Shown: one piece after another, positions 16,492 to 24,610 of the stretch
How the letters are laid out: the number at the start of each line of letters is the position of its first letter
Position numbering within the stretch: position 1 is the stretch's first letter
Assembly (NCBI RefSeq): GCF_027789125.1
Contig: NZ_JAQFVF010000018.1
Location: 62,001-126,000, forward strand
DNA from: Paenibacillus aestuarii
GTDB lineage: Bacteria; Bacillota; Bacilli; Paenibacillales; NBRC-103111
Direction: 5' to 3'
DNA: 64,000 nt
Position numbers and translations under genes: made by a program
The notes under the pieces: model-generated
Seen by the model: the letters and a program-made list of their open reading frames with translations, nothing else
The model's database searches: none
Told to the model about the DNA's origin: nothing

Positions 16492-18219
16492 TTAAGCTCG
16501 CGCAGGCACGAGACGCTTGCGCATCCGCTGCGCCTGAAGCTCACGCGCCATGTAAGCTTGAATTGCTCTAGATTCATCGGTCGCGTATTCCGGGTAGGCG
16601 AGGTTCCGCGTCTCCATGGGATCTTCCGTCAAATTATAGAGCTCATATTCTTCCGGCTCCGGCACAGTTTTGATCGTCTTGATGCAAGGATGTTCGCCGA
16701 GAGCCGTGCTGGCTGTGAGCTGAACATCCCGAACCCCTGGCACACTCCAAAACTGCGGGTTGTCAAAGTACCGGGTAAACTTCCAGAGCTCCTGCGCCTG
16801 ATTGCGGATGATTTTGAGCAAAATCGTCTCGATATGGTTCGGCTGGATCGCAGATGCATACGGAATGCCGAGCGGACTGACTTGATGCTGACCGCGGGTT
16901 ACGTCGTCATCCGTCATAAAATACACCGGTTCCTCCGGAATCTCGTGCTCATCCTGCTGACCGTTAATGAGCGGTGAAAGGTCTCTGCCGACCAGCGGAT
17001 GCACGTCACTAAACCTCGCTTGCAGACGGAGCTGGATTTCGCTAACGTCGGCCTGGGCCAAGCCTAACAGGGTCGGCAGGAGGTCCAGGTGGCTCGTTAG
17101 TTTCTCGCACTGCCGAGGCGCGTCATAAAGGCGCGGATGATGGACGATTAGCGGAACGTGAATGATTTCTTCGTAGGCAGCGTAAAACTTCTGATGCATG
17201 TATCCGTGAGCGCCAAGCATATCGCCATGATCAGATGTAAAGATGACATATGTATTCTCGTAAAAAGAGGACTGCATTAAACTCTCCAGCACCCGATTGA
17301 CTTGCTGATCGGCATTTTTCTGCAGTTGTTCGTATAGCTGACGGTAATGCACTTGATTCCAAATCGGCTGCAGCGCTTGCGGATACGTATCCCGGTAGCT
17401 CGCCTGACACCTTGGCTTCGTATGCAGCGATTCGGTCTGCGTCGGCGAAGGGGGCGGATCAGGCATCGGTTCCACGGCGAAATTGAACATCGGATGAAGC
17501 GCGGTTAAGGCACCGTACAACACGATATCGTGCGGATTGAGGAATGAGGCGATGAGGAGCCAAGGCTTGTCGTCGCCATTTTGTTTTTGTCGGTCCAGTG
17601 TCTCGATCAGCGCAGCTGCTTCCTCCCCGTACACAATGTCGCGGCCGCTCACGCCGATCCCGGCTGAGGAAGCGGAATTGCGGGGATTCGTGCCGTGCGG
17701 TTCCGGACCGATCCAATCGGAGAAGCCGTATTCATCGAGCGGATCCGCATGCAAATATAGCTGTTCCTTCCTTGGATCAGGAACGCCGGTGACCGGCTCA
17801 TAGCTCGGCAAGCTTTGGTGGGTACCGGGACGGACGATATCCTCGTGCGAAATATGCCATTTGCCCTTGTAGAACGTCCGGTAGCCGGCCTCGCGGAAAT
17901 AATGGCCCATCGTGGGCACCGTATGCGGGTTTAGCCAGAACATATCGGAATCATAAGCTCGCTTGGCGATGCCGTCCGTCTGGGAGACACCATGAAGCGA
18001 TGGATAGTGCCCGGTAAATAAAGTAGCCCGACTGGGGCAACAAGCAGCGCTGCCGATGTAATGGCGATGAAATTCGAGGCCGTGCGCTCTTAAGCGCTCG
18101 TGGGCGACGAGATGATGTTGACGCCATTCCCGGGTAGCCGCACTTTCGTATACAGGCGGGTATCGCTCCTCATCAACAAGAATGACGAGTATATTCGGTC
18201 GTTGTCCGATTGGGCTCAT
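16492..18219 (-). CDS. sulfatase (alkaline phosphatase superfamily)
   Basis: 575-residue arylsulfatase/choline-sulfatase-like hydrolase. The formylglycine motif CxPSR is present as Cys60-Cys61-Pro-Ser-Arg64 within AACCPSRATLFTG. The N-terminal metal site is ILVDEERYP (where many sulfatases have two aspartates), and the second metal site is FTSDHGDMLGAHG. No signal peptide is visible, so it acts in the cytoplasm. Activity needs conversion of the cysteine to formylglycine by an anaerobic sulfatase-maturing enzyme or FGE, and no such gene is in the window. Substrate unknown; typical ones are sulfate esters of sugars or choline. Confidence 0.9.
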   Translation of the reverse strand: MSPIGQRPNILVILVDEERYPPVYESAATREWRQHHLVAHERLRAHGLEFHRHYIGSAACCPSRATLFTGHYPSLHGVSQTDGIAKRAYDSDMFWLNPHTVPTMGHYFREAGYRTFYKGKWHISHEDIVRPGTHQSLPSYEPVTGVPDPRKEQLYLHADPLDEYGFSDWIGPEPHGTNPRNSASSAGIGVSGRDIVYGEEAAALIETLDRQKQNGDDKPWLLIASFLNPHDIVLYGALTALHPMFNFAVEPMPDPPPSPTQTESLHTKPRCQASYRDTYPQALQPIWNQVHYRQLYEQLQKNADQQVNRVLESLMQSSFYENTYVIFTSDHGDMLGAHGYMHQKFYAAYEEIIHVPLIVHHPRLYDAPRQCEKLTSHLDLLPTLLGLAQADVSEIQLRLQARFSDVHPLVGRDLSPLINGQQDEHEIPEEPVYFMTDDDVTRGQHQVSPLGIPYASAIQPNHIETILLKIIRNQAQELWKFTRYFDNPQFWSVPGVRDVQLTASTALGEHPCIKTIKTVPEPEEYELYNLTEDPMETRNLAYPEYATDESRAIQAYMARELQAQRMRKRLVPARA

Positions 18220-18350
18220 GACGGTTCACCCCGTAGTTCGTTTTGTACTATATATGACAACGGGCTTAAGAATAAACATCGGAAAATGTTGACTTGCAAA
18301 AGAATGGATCCTTCGCAAGATGCGCAGTCTATTAGGCGGAGGTGAGTAAC

Positions 18351-18500
18351 ATGGATGAGCAAAAAGATACAGTCACATCTTACGATCCGGAATCCGGGCA
18401 ATCCAAAGAAGTGAATGTGGTCCTGGATCATACCCGCAACGGTGGCATGGCCTATTCGATTGAGGACGGGAAGAAAGATAAATCGCGAAACACGCAATAA
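18351..18500 (+). CDS. small hydrophilic protein, 49 aa
   Basis: Short gene starting ATG-GAT-GAG after a strong GGCGGAGGTGAG site. It encodes a charged, soluble peptide beginning MDEQKDTVTSYDPESGQSK and ending in a lysine-rich KKDKSRNTQ. No cysteine, membrane segment or known domain is visible. A possible weak terminator follows (AAACGCATG at 18510-18518 and CATGTGTTT, then T-run). Divergent from the sulfatase gene. Function unknown; size and charge resemble small sporulation or stress proteins, which is only an impression. Confidence 0.65.
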   Translation: MDEQKDTVTSYDPESGQSKEVNVVLDHTRNGGMAYSIEDGKKDKSRNTQ

Positions 18501-18646
18501 CGATTGCCAATGAAACGCATGCTGACTCTGAGGAGATGACTCCCTTTGACACATGTGTTTTTTTATCTTTTTATGGATAAAATATCCACAGGATCATAAC
18601 CTGTCCTGCTTGATCTTGAAGATTAATGAACTTACGGAGGCATACG

Positions 18647-18967
18647 ATGTTAGATTTAACAGAGCTTGAGCATGTTCACGCAGATATTGAGTCCGTTCAT
18701 GAGGTTGTCCAATCTTTAAAAGCCAGAGTCGATGGCGTATATATAGGTATTCACCTCCTTAAGAACCCGGAGGGCGCATATTTTTATGAGCTCAGCCATT
18801 ATTATCGGGGGGCGGACAATGCAGGGCCCTTGTCAGCGACTGCGATGGAGAACCGCTATGCGACGCTTCAGGAAGCCGCACGGGGGGCGCTGCAAGCAGC
18901 AACGATGTGCTACAGAAGTACGGATGAAGGCGGCTCCTGGCAAAGGAACGATACGTTTATGCACTAG
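18647..18967 (+). CDS. hypothetical protein, 106 aa
   Basis: Soluble protein. The N-terminal part is acidic and helical (DLTELEHVHADIESVHEVVQ); the rest includes GVYIGIHLLKNPEGAYFYEL and a helix ending QEAARGALQAAT. No family recognised. The upstream frame extends to 18626, but the GGAGG just before the ATG at 18647 fixes the start. A terminator follows. Confidence 0.72.
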   Translation: MLDLTELEHVHADIESVHEVVQSLKARVDGVYIGIHLLKNPEGAYFYELSHYYRGADNAGPLSATAMENRYATLQEAARGALQAATMCYRSTDEGGSWQRNDTFMH

Positions 18968-19003
18968 GGCTTTTCGGCAGATGTATTTTAAAAGCTTCCA
19001 TAC

Positions 19004-19057
19004 ATAGCCACGGCGCTGAAATCCAAATTCTATATGCGCTATGGCTATTTTTTTCTA
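19004..19057 (+). terminator. intrinsic terminator
   Basis: ATAGCCACGGCGC and GCGCTATGGCTAT pair with two central mismatches, followed by TTTTTTT. It lies between the 106-residue gene and the protease gene. Confidence 0.7.
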
Positions 19058-19110
19058 TATATCAGCTGAAACTTTCTGCGAAAAATTGCGTCTATCGATC
19101 AAATAACACA

Positions 19111-20535
19111 ATGAAAGGTTGTCATTGTTCAATGAGAGGCTGGCAGAAAACCTACTACTTCGGCATGCTTTTAGCCATCATCCTATCTGTGATTGGCGAA
19201 TTAATATGGCTTCCCGACCCTATCCGGTTAGGGAACGGTTTTTATTGGCTGGATGGCCTTGATTTTTTTGCATTTATCATTGTTCTCGTACCTTTGTGTT
19301 GGATCGTTGGCGCGTTGCTTAACATCTTTTCTGCTAGGGGATATCATGTTCAACTTGGGGGAGCGGGAAACAAACAAGTTTCCGTCATTCAATCGCGCTG
19401 GCGTGTATGGCGAAGTGGAGCCGTATGCGTGTCTGGAGCGCTGGCGGTCATAGCCATCATAACAGTTCCGAAACAAATCGAATATTCGGTCGGTTCTCTA
19501 GGGATCGTATGGCTGCTCGTTTTTGTCGACCTATTTTTCAGTGAACGTGCTTGGCGTAAGCTTCCCACTCAGAGCCTGACCTTTTTTTTGGGAATCCTTT
19601 GTATTTTAGCCTTTTTGTTTTGGCCAACTGCTTACTTGGTTACCTATCCAGGGGTAACAATGAACATGAATCGGTACGCAGCGGTGAACGGCGGGGGTGT
19701 GCATGGTGAGACTTCCGGCGTACTCGTTTTCGAGCGGCCTGCTTTTCCTGTTGATTGGGTGTATGCCAAACTTTTTCCTCATTATACGTTCGAGCCGATC
19801 GAAAAGCTCGGGGTTTCTTTGGGGGTCTATAACCAGCAATCTCAGTCAATGAAAGCGGATGCGAACGCTGCGGGTAGTGCGATTGCTTTTCAAAAGCTCG
19901 GTTTAGGGAAAGGAATCACCTCGGATGGCGTACTCCTGACGGCTATCGAGCAAAGCAGTCCTGTCCAAGGCATTTTACAAGTTGGCGATGTCATTGAACA
20001 GTTGAATAGCCGGTTGGTTTCAAAGTTGCAGGATTTGACCGACTCGATGTCGGTGGTAAAGCCGGGCGATCCAGTTGATGTGCTCGTGCGCCGCGGCAGC
20101 AAGCGCTTGATGCTTAAAACGGGAACGCGTCGTAGTACGGATAATCCCTCACGGGCTGTTTTTGGGGTTCAAGTCAGTGAAGATTTGCAATATGACATTC
20201 CTGAAAAGGTGATCTATCATAACTATTTACTTCATGAAGGAGGACCGTCGCATGGCGCCATGCTTGCGCTCACGCTAATTGACCAACTCACGCCGAGCGG
20301 TGTTACCTACAGAAATCGTGTTGCGGGTACGGGTACGATCGGGCAAAACGGCGTTGTTGGTCCTGTCGGGGCAGTGGAGCAGAAAGCTTATACGGTGAAC
20401 AGGGCAGGTGCGGATGTATTTTTCGTTCCCGTTGAGAATGAAGCCGATGCGAGAAAAGGTGCGCCGGAACTGCAAATCGTACCTGTTCGTTCGCTAGATG
20501 ATATATTGAAATGGCTTCGCGCTCACCCTAAATAA
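19111..20535 (+). CDS. multi-TM PDZ/Lon-type serine protease (YlbL/SepM-like)
   Basis: 474-residue membrane protease. About five hydrophobic helices (near 14-34, 48-75, 100-118, 128-145, 155-178) precede an extracytoplasmic part. A PDZ-like segment lies near 265-340 (VLLTAIEQSSPVQGILQVGDVIEQLN). The S16 Lon-type domain holds the Ser-Lys dyad: GGPSHG with Ser380 and VEQKAYT with Lys425. YlbL and SepM usually have one membrane helix and about 340 residues, so four extra helices are unusual. The start is uncertain: neither ATG 19111 nor ATG 19132 has a well-spaced ribosome site. It may process exported peptides or membrane proteins. Confidence 0.85.
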   Translation: MKGCHCSMRGWQKTYYFGMLLAIILSVIGELIWLPDPIRLGNGFYWLDGLDFFAFIIVLVPLCWIVGALLNIFSARGYHVQLGGAGNKQVSVIQSRWRVWRSGAVCVSGALAVIAIITVPKQIEYSVGSLGIVWLLVFVDLFFSERAWRKLPTQSLTFFLGILCILAFLFWPTAYLVTYPGVTMNMNRYAAVNGGGVHGETSGVLVFERPAFPVDWVYAKLFPHYTFEPIEKLGVSLGVYNQQSQSMKADANAAGSAIAFQKLGLGKGITSDGVLLTAIEQSSPVQGILQVGDVIEQLNSRLVSKLQDLTDSMSVVKPGDPVDVLVRRGSKRLMLKTGTRRSTDNPSRAVFGVQVSEDLQYDIPEKVIYHNYLLHEGGPSHGAMLALTLIDQLTPSGVTYRNRVAGTGTIGQNGVVGPVGAVEQKAYTVNRAGADVFFVPVENEADARKGAPELQIVPVRSLDDILKWLRAHPK

Positions 20536-20629
20536 GAGTCATTCACTTTTTACTGATTCCGAAGAGGTCTTTATTCGAGGAATAGCGAATACAGGTCTTT
20601 AAAGAATATTCGTAAAAGGAGTGTTTGCG

Positions 20630-21547
20630 ATGTCATTTTCAACATTGCCGCAGGAAGAGCTGATTCGACGATTACAGCCGCCTCAAGGGAAAGTAAGCAT
20701 TGTGCTAGACACAGACACGTTCAACGAGATTGATGATCAATTTGCGGTTATTTATGCCTTACAATCGCAAGATAAGATTCAGGTTGAAGCGTGCTATGCA
20801 GCCCCGTTCTTCAATTCACTTTCCTCAGGACCGAGAGATGGCATGGAGAAAAGCTACAACGAGCTAAAGAAGATACTGTCCATCATGGGAAAAGTGGAGA
20901 GTGTTCCTGTTTACAGAGGTTCGGATTCCTATTTATCAGATGCAGGAGTGCCAGTGGAGAGTGAAGCGGCGCGGAATCTGGTAGAGAGAGCGATGGCTCG
21001 CGGTGCGGATGATCCTCTATATGTTGTTGCTATCGGGGCGATCACCAATGTAGCCTCAGCCATCCTTATGGAGCCGGCGATTATCGGGAAAATCGTTGTC
21101 ATTTGGCTTGGCGGTCATGCTTTGCATTGGCCGGATACCAAGGAATTCAATCTGGCTCAGGATCTGCATGCGTCCAGAACCGTGCTCAATTGCGGAGTGC
21201 CGCTGATCCTAATGCCTTGCATGGGAGTTGCTTCACATCTGCAAACAACCTTGTCGGAGGTACGCGATTATGTGATGGACAAGGGGGAGATCGGGCGATA
21301 TTTATATGAAACGTATAAAAATTGCCATGACAACCACGTCGGGTATTCGCGTGTTATATGGGATATTTCAACGATTGCCTTCTTGAATAATGACGCCTGG
21401 CTGCCAAGCGATATTGTACATAGTCCGATTCTATCGTCAGATTTCCGTTGGAGTTTCGATGCAACACGTCATTTCATTCGGTATGTTCGTTATGTTAACA
21501 GAGACAAGGTATTTCAAGATTTGTTTGCAAAGCTAGCTGGAAAATAA
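20630..21547 (+). CDS. inosine-uridine-type nucleoside hydrolase
   Basis: 305-residue IUNH-family N-ribohydrolase, which splits nucleosides or related N-glycosides to base and sugar. The N-terminal calcium site is present in a variant form, LDTDTFNEIDDQFAVIYAL (classical DTDxGxDD has an extra residue between). The central VVAIGAITNVASAI corresponds to the conserved GxLTNxA segment. AAAGGAG fits the ATG at 20630. The ROK repressor follows after 56 bases on the same strand, so the two may be co-transcribed. The exact substrate may not be a common nucleoside. Confidence 0.85.
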   Translation: MSFSTLPQEELIRRLQPPQGKVSIVLDTDTFNEIDDQFAVIYALQSQDKIQVEACYAAPFFNSLSSGPRDGMEKSYNELKKILSIMGKVESVPVYRGSDSYLSDAGVPVESEAARNLVERAMARGADDPLYVVAIGAITNVASAILMEPAIIGKIVVIWLGGHALHWPDTKEFNLAQDLHASRTVLNCGVPLILMPCMGVASHLQTTLSEVRDYVMDKGEIGRYLYETYKNCHDNHVGYSRVIWDISTIAFLNNDAWLPSDIVHSPILSSDFRWSFDATRHFIRYVRYVNRDKVFQDLFAKLAGK

Positions 21548-21603
21548 CGAACGTACTCGAAAGGAAATCTAACGGAACGATTCATATTCAAGGAGAAGCG
21601 AAC

Positions 21604-22731
21604 GTGAAAAAGGGGAATTTGGAGTATTTTAAAAAAATAAACCGTGATCTTGTGTTGGAAACAATTCGTTCAGAGCAGCCTATAAGCCGCGCGAAGGTTG
21701 CGCAGAAGCTGAGTTTTAGCCGTTCGACTGTGTCAGCCATCGTGGATGAATTGATTTCCAAGAAGTTTGTTGTCGAGACAGGGTTTGGTTCTTCGACGAG
21801 AGAAGGCGGGCGGAGGGCGATTGAGCTTGGCTTTAATCCGCAGTCAGGCTTCGGTATAGGCGTTGAATTGAAAGAAAGTGGAATGCGCATATGCATGACC
21901 GATCTGGACGGAAATGTGCTATGGAATGAATGGTGGAATGAAGGCCTTAATTTTCAGCGAATTGAAGACTGCATTTTTGAAAGCATCGAGAAGGCCGCCG
22001 TTTCGATGGATCGGGTGATCGCGGTCGGATTTTGCATTCCGGGACTGACGAACAGCAAGGATGGGATTATTGTTGATGCGCCGGCCCTGAAATGGACCAA
22101 TGTCCACTTTGTTGAGGAAATGAAGAAGCGCTTAGGCAAGCCGGTTTATATCAATAATGATGTGAACTGTGCCGCCTTGGGTGAGCGGTGGGTTGGCGGG
22201 GCCAAGGATTTGGACGACTTTATTTACATTTACATCGGTTTGGGCTCAGGCGTAGGCAGTGCGATTGTGGCGAACGGAAATCTGGTTCATGGGAAGGACT
22301 TCATGGCTGGAGAAATCGCATATCTCGTTATGGAAGAAGATGTTGCCGGTGATCGGCTGAATGAGATGGGTGAATTCGGGGTCTTTGAGAACAAGATTTC
22401 CGGCAAAGCGCTAGCTGAGAGTGAAACATCCGTGCAAGCGTTGTTTCAAGCCTATGAAAAAGGTGAGGAACGTGCTGTTGTTGTGGTAAAGCGATTTATC
22501 CAGCATTTATCAATCGGTATCTCCAACATGGTCAGTCTGTTGAATCCGGAAAAAGTGATTATTGGCGGAGAGGTTGCGGCATACTTGCCCGCCGTACTCG
22601 CGGATATTCAATTTAATGTCAACAAAATGACCCCGATCCGCACAACGATCGAGACGGCAGCAGTCGGAACGGAAGCAGGTGTTCTAGGGGTTATTGCCTA
22701 TACGTTTGACGAAGAGAAGGATCTGATTTAG
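21604..22731 (+). CDS. ROK-family transcriptional repressor
   Basis: 375-residue repressor of the NagC/XylR type. The N-terminal winged helix (about 15-70) contains PISRAKVAQKLSFSRSTVSAIVDELI. The sugar-kinase-like body keeps NNDVNCAALGERWVG, but its ATP-site DxGGT is lost (GVELKESG), so it should not be a kinase. The zinc motif CxCGxxGCxE is replaced by a sequence reading FGVFENKISG without cysteines. GTG start after AAGGAG. It closely resembles the next ROK protein. A terminator follows, and the operon downstream has its own promoter flanked by likely operators. Confidence 0.9.
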   Translation: MKKGNLEYFKKINRDLVLETIRSEQPISRAKVAQKLSFSRSTVSAIVDELISKKFVVETGFGSSTREGGRRAIELGFNPQSGFGIGVELKESGMRICMTDLDGNVLWNEWWNEGLNFQRIEDCIFESIEKAAVSMDRVIAVGFCIPGLTNSKDGIIVDAPALKWTNVHFVEEMKKRLGKPVYINNDVNCAALGERWVGGAKDLDDFIYIYIGLGSGVGSAIVANGNLVHGKDFMAGEIAYLVMEEDVAGDRLNEMGEFGVFENKISGKALAESETSVQALFQAYEKGEERAVVVVKRFIQHLSIGISNMVSLLNPEKVIIGGEVAAYLPAVLADIQFNVNKMTPIRTTIETAAVGTEAGVLGVIAYTFDEEKDLI

Positions 22732-22738
22732 GAAGAAA

Positions 22739-22764
22739 GGCTCGCCGGCGGCGGGTCTTTTTTT
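22739..22764 (+). terminator. intrinsic terminator after the ROK repressor
   Basis: GCTCGCC/GGCGGGT stem with a three-base loop, then a run of seven Ts. Confidence 0.85.
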
Positions 22765-22777
22765 ATATGCGAAACCC

Positions 22778-22861
22778 AAAAGTTAGTTAGTTTTAGCATT
22801 GACATAACGAAAATATCGGATTATTGTTTAGTTAGTACGCGCTTCGAACAAACTAACTTGT
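22778..22861. promoter_or_regulatory. putative ROK operators flanking the promoter
   Basis: AAGTTAGTT at 22780-22788 and its inverse AACTAACTT at 22851-22859 flank the promoter, and another TTTAGTTAGT copy overlaps the -10. The sequence style resembles the TTAGTTTGTTT-type operators of XylR, also a ROK repressor. Confidence 0.5.
22799..22827 (+). promoter_or_regulatory. promoter of the ROK-kinase/nagB/GH4 operon
   Basis: TTGACA, 17 bases, TATTGT. Perfect -35 box and consensus spacing. Confidence 0.75.
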
Positions 22862-22910
22862 CCTCAATCATTCGTTGAATGTGAAGTGGAGGTGACTTCA
22901 AAGGAAGCTT

Positions 22911-23828
22911 ATGGTGAATATGAATGATGAAAGCCAGCAGCGTTCGGAGGCACAATACGTCATCGGCGTCGATATCGGCGGAACGAAGATGATAACGGTC
23001 ATCACAGACCGGGATGGAAATGTGGTTTACAAGCAAAAAGTAGGCACATCGGTCGATTTTGAAGCGATTTCAGGGCAAATTAAGGCCTGTTTGCAAGCCT
23101 GCGCTGTAACGATGGAGCAAGTGGCCGCGATCGGTTTCGGGGTCCCGGGGATTACGGATAGTAAAGAAGGTACCGTCATTGAAGCGCCTGCGTTCAAATG
23201 GGATCACATGCCATTCAAAGCTGAGATTCAGAGGTTTTTAAATAAACCGATCTATGTGAACAATGATGTGAACTGTGCGGCGCTTGGCGAACGTTGGGTC
23301 GGAACGGCAAAGAATGTGAACGATTTTGTTGTTATTACAATTGGCACTGGAGTAGGGAGTGCGATAGTCGCAAACGGCGCCTTGATCCAAGGCAGCGGTT
23401 ATATGGCTGGAGAAGTTGCTTATCTGGTGATGGATAAAGATGTTATTAACCAAAATGAGAACGCTTTCGGGGATTTTGGATTGTTTGAGAAAAAGATTTC
23501 AGGCGTCGCCTTGTCCAAGCACGGTTATTCGGCGCAAGAGCTGTTCGAGTTATACAGGCAAGGAGAGCCTCAAGCAGTTCGGGTTGTCAAAGCGTTCGTC
23601 CAAGACTTATCGATGGGGATTGCGAATATGGTGAGTCTGCTCAATCCACAGAAGGTCATTCTAGGCGGCGGTGTTTCGCAGTCGCTTCCGGCCGTACTGG
23701 ATGCGATTCGATCCACGGTTGCTCGTTTTACCCCGATTGCAACGATCATCGAGCTGACTTCGCTTGGCGAAGAGGCGGGGGCGGTCGGAGCAGCAGCTTT
23801 TGCTAATGAACAGCTGAATATGAAATAA
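22911..23828 (+). CDS. ROK-family sugar kinase-like protein
   Basis: 305-residue ROK protein without HTH. The ATP-binding GVDIGGTKMITV and the catalytic-base region YVNNDVNCAALGERW are intact. However, the usual GEIGH is GEVAY, losing the sugar-contacting histidine, and the zinc motif CxCGxxGCxE is FGDFGLFEKKISG without any cysteine. It is strongly similar to the repressor just upstream, which suggests tandem duplication. It is first in an operon with glucosamine-6-phosphate deaminase and GH4 glycosidase, so phosphorylation of an amino sugar or released sugar is a reasonable but unproved role. Confidence 0.85.
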   Translation: MVNMNDESQQRSEAQYVIGVDIGGTKMITVITDRDGNVVYKQKVGTSVDFEAISGQIKACLQACAVTMEQVAAIGFGVPGITDSKEGTVIEAPAFKWDHMPFKAEIQRFLNKPIYVNNDVNCAALGERWVGTAKNVNDFVVITIGTGVGSAIVANGALIQGSGYMAGEVAYLVMDKDVINQNENAFGDFGLFEKKISGVALSKHGYSAQELFELYRQGEPQAVRVVKAFVQDLSMGIANMVSLLNPQKVILGGGVSQSLPAVLDAIRSTVARFTPIATIIELTSLGEEAGAVGAAAFANEQLNMK

Positions 23829-23840
23829 GGAGTAACCGCG

Positions 23841-24569
23841 ATGAACTTGTATGTGGACAATAATTATGACGAGATGTCCCGGAGAACCGCTGAAATGATC
23901 ATTCAATTGATGAAGAAGAAGCCGGATTCGCTCGTGTGCATGGCCGCAGGCAATACGCCGTTAGGAACGTTTACCCATTTAGTGAAAGCGGTTCAAAAGG
24001 GTGAAGTGAACGTTGAAGCGTGCCATTTCATCAGTCTCGACGAGTGGGTTGGGCTGGATGGGACGGACGAAGGCAGCTGCCGGCAAACGCTGGACGCACA
24101 CTTTTTTAAGCCTTGCGGAATTGATGAGCAGCGTATTCATTTCTTTGATGCCAAGCGTGCGAATTTGCAAGCTGAATGTGAGAAGATGGATGCCTTGATT
24201 CAATCTCACGGTCATATAGATGTGTTGCTGCTCGGTGTCGGCATGAACGGTCACCTTGGATTTAATGAGCCGGGCGCCGGCTTTGATACCTATACACACG
24301 TCGTCGAACTCGACGCAGTGACGAAGCAGGTTTCGGCGAAATATTTTACCGAGCCGAGAGAAGTTCAGATGGGCATTACGCTTGGCATCAAGCATATGCT
24401 GGAGGCCGAAACGGTGATTCTCATCGCCGATGGCTTGAAGAAGGCCGATATTATGCAAAAAGCGCTGCATGGTGAAGTAACGAACGAGGTTCCAGTTACG
24501 GTGTTACAGCAGCATCCGAATGTGCATGTTTGCTTGGATGCTGCTGCAGCAAGCTTGTTAAAGGCGTGA
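23841..24569 (+). CDS. nagB: glucosamine-6-phosphate deaminase
   Basis: 242-residue isomerase-deaminase converting glucosamine-6-phosphate to fructose-6-phosphate and ammonia. Recognisable parts are MAAGNTPLGTF near residue 35, SLDEWVGL (the base-catalysis DEW), and LLLGVGMNGHLGFNEPG, the family signature with catalytic Asp/His region. Length matches Bacillus NagB (about 242). AAGGAG fits the ATG, 12 bases after the kinase gene. No N-acetylglucosamine-6-phosphate deacetylase is present in the window. Confidence 0.93.
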   Translation: MNLYVDNNYDEMSRRTAEMIIQLMKKKPDSLVCMAAGNTPLGTFTHLVKAVQKGEVNVEACHFISLDEWVGLDGTDEGSCRQTLDAHFFKPCGIDEQRIHFFDAKRANLQAECEKMDALIQSHGHIDVLLLGVGMNGHLGFNEPGAGFDTYTHVVELDAVTKQVSAKYFTEPREVQMGITLGIKHMLEAETVILIADGLKKADIMQKALHGEVTNEVPVTVLQQHPNVHVCLDAAAASLLKA

Positions 24570-24610
24570 AGCTTACGTCTAAAGTTATATATTAAAGGAG
24601 ACGATAAACT

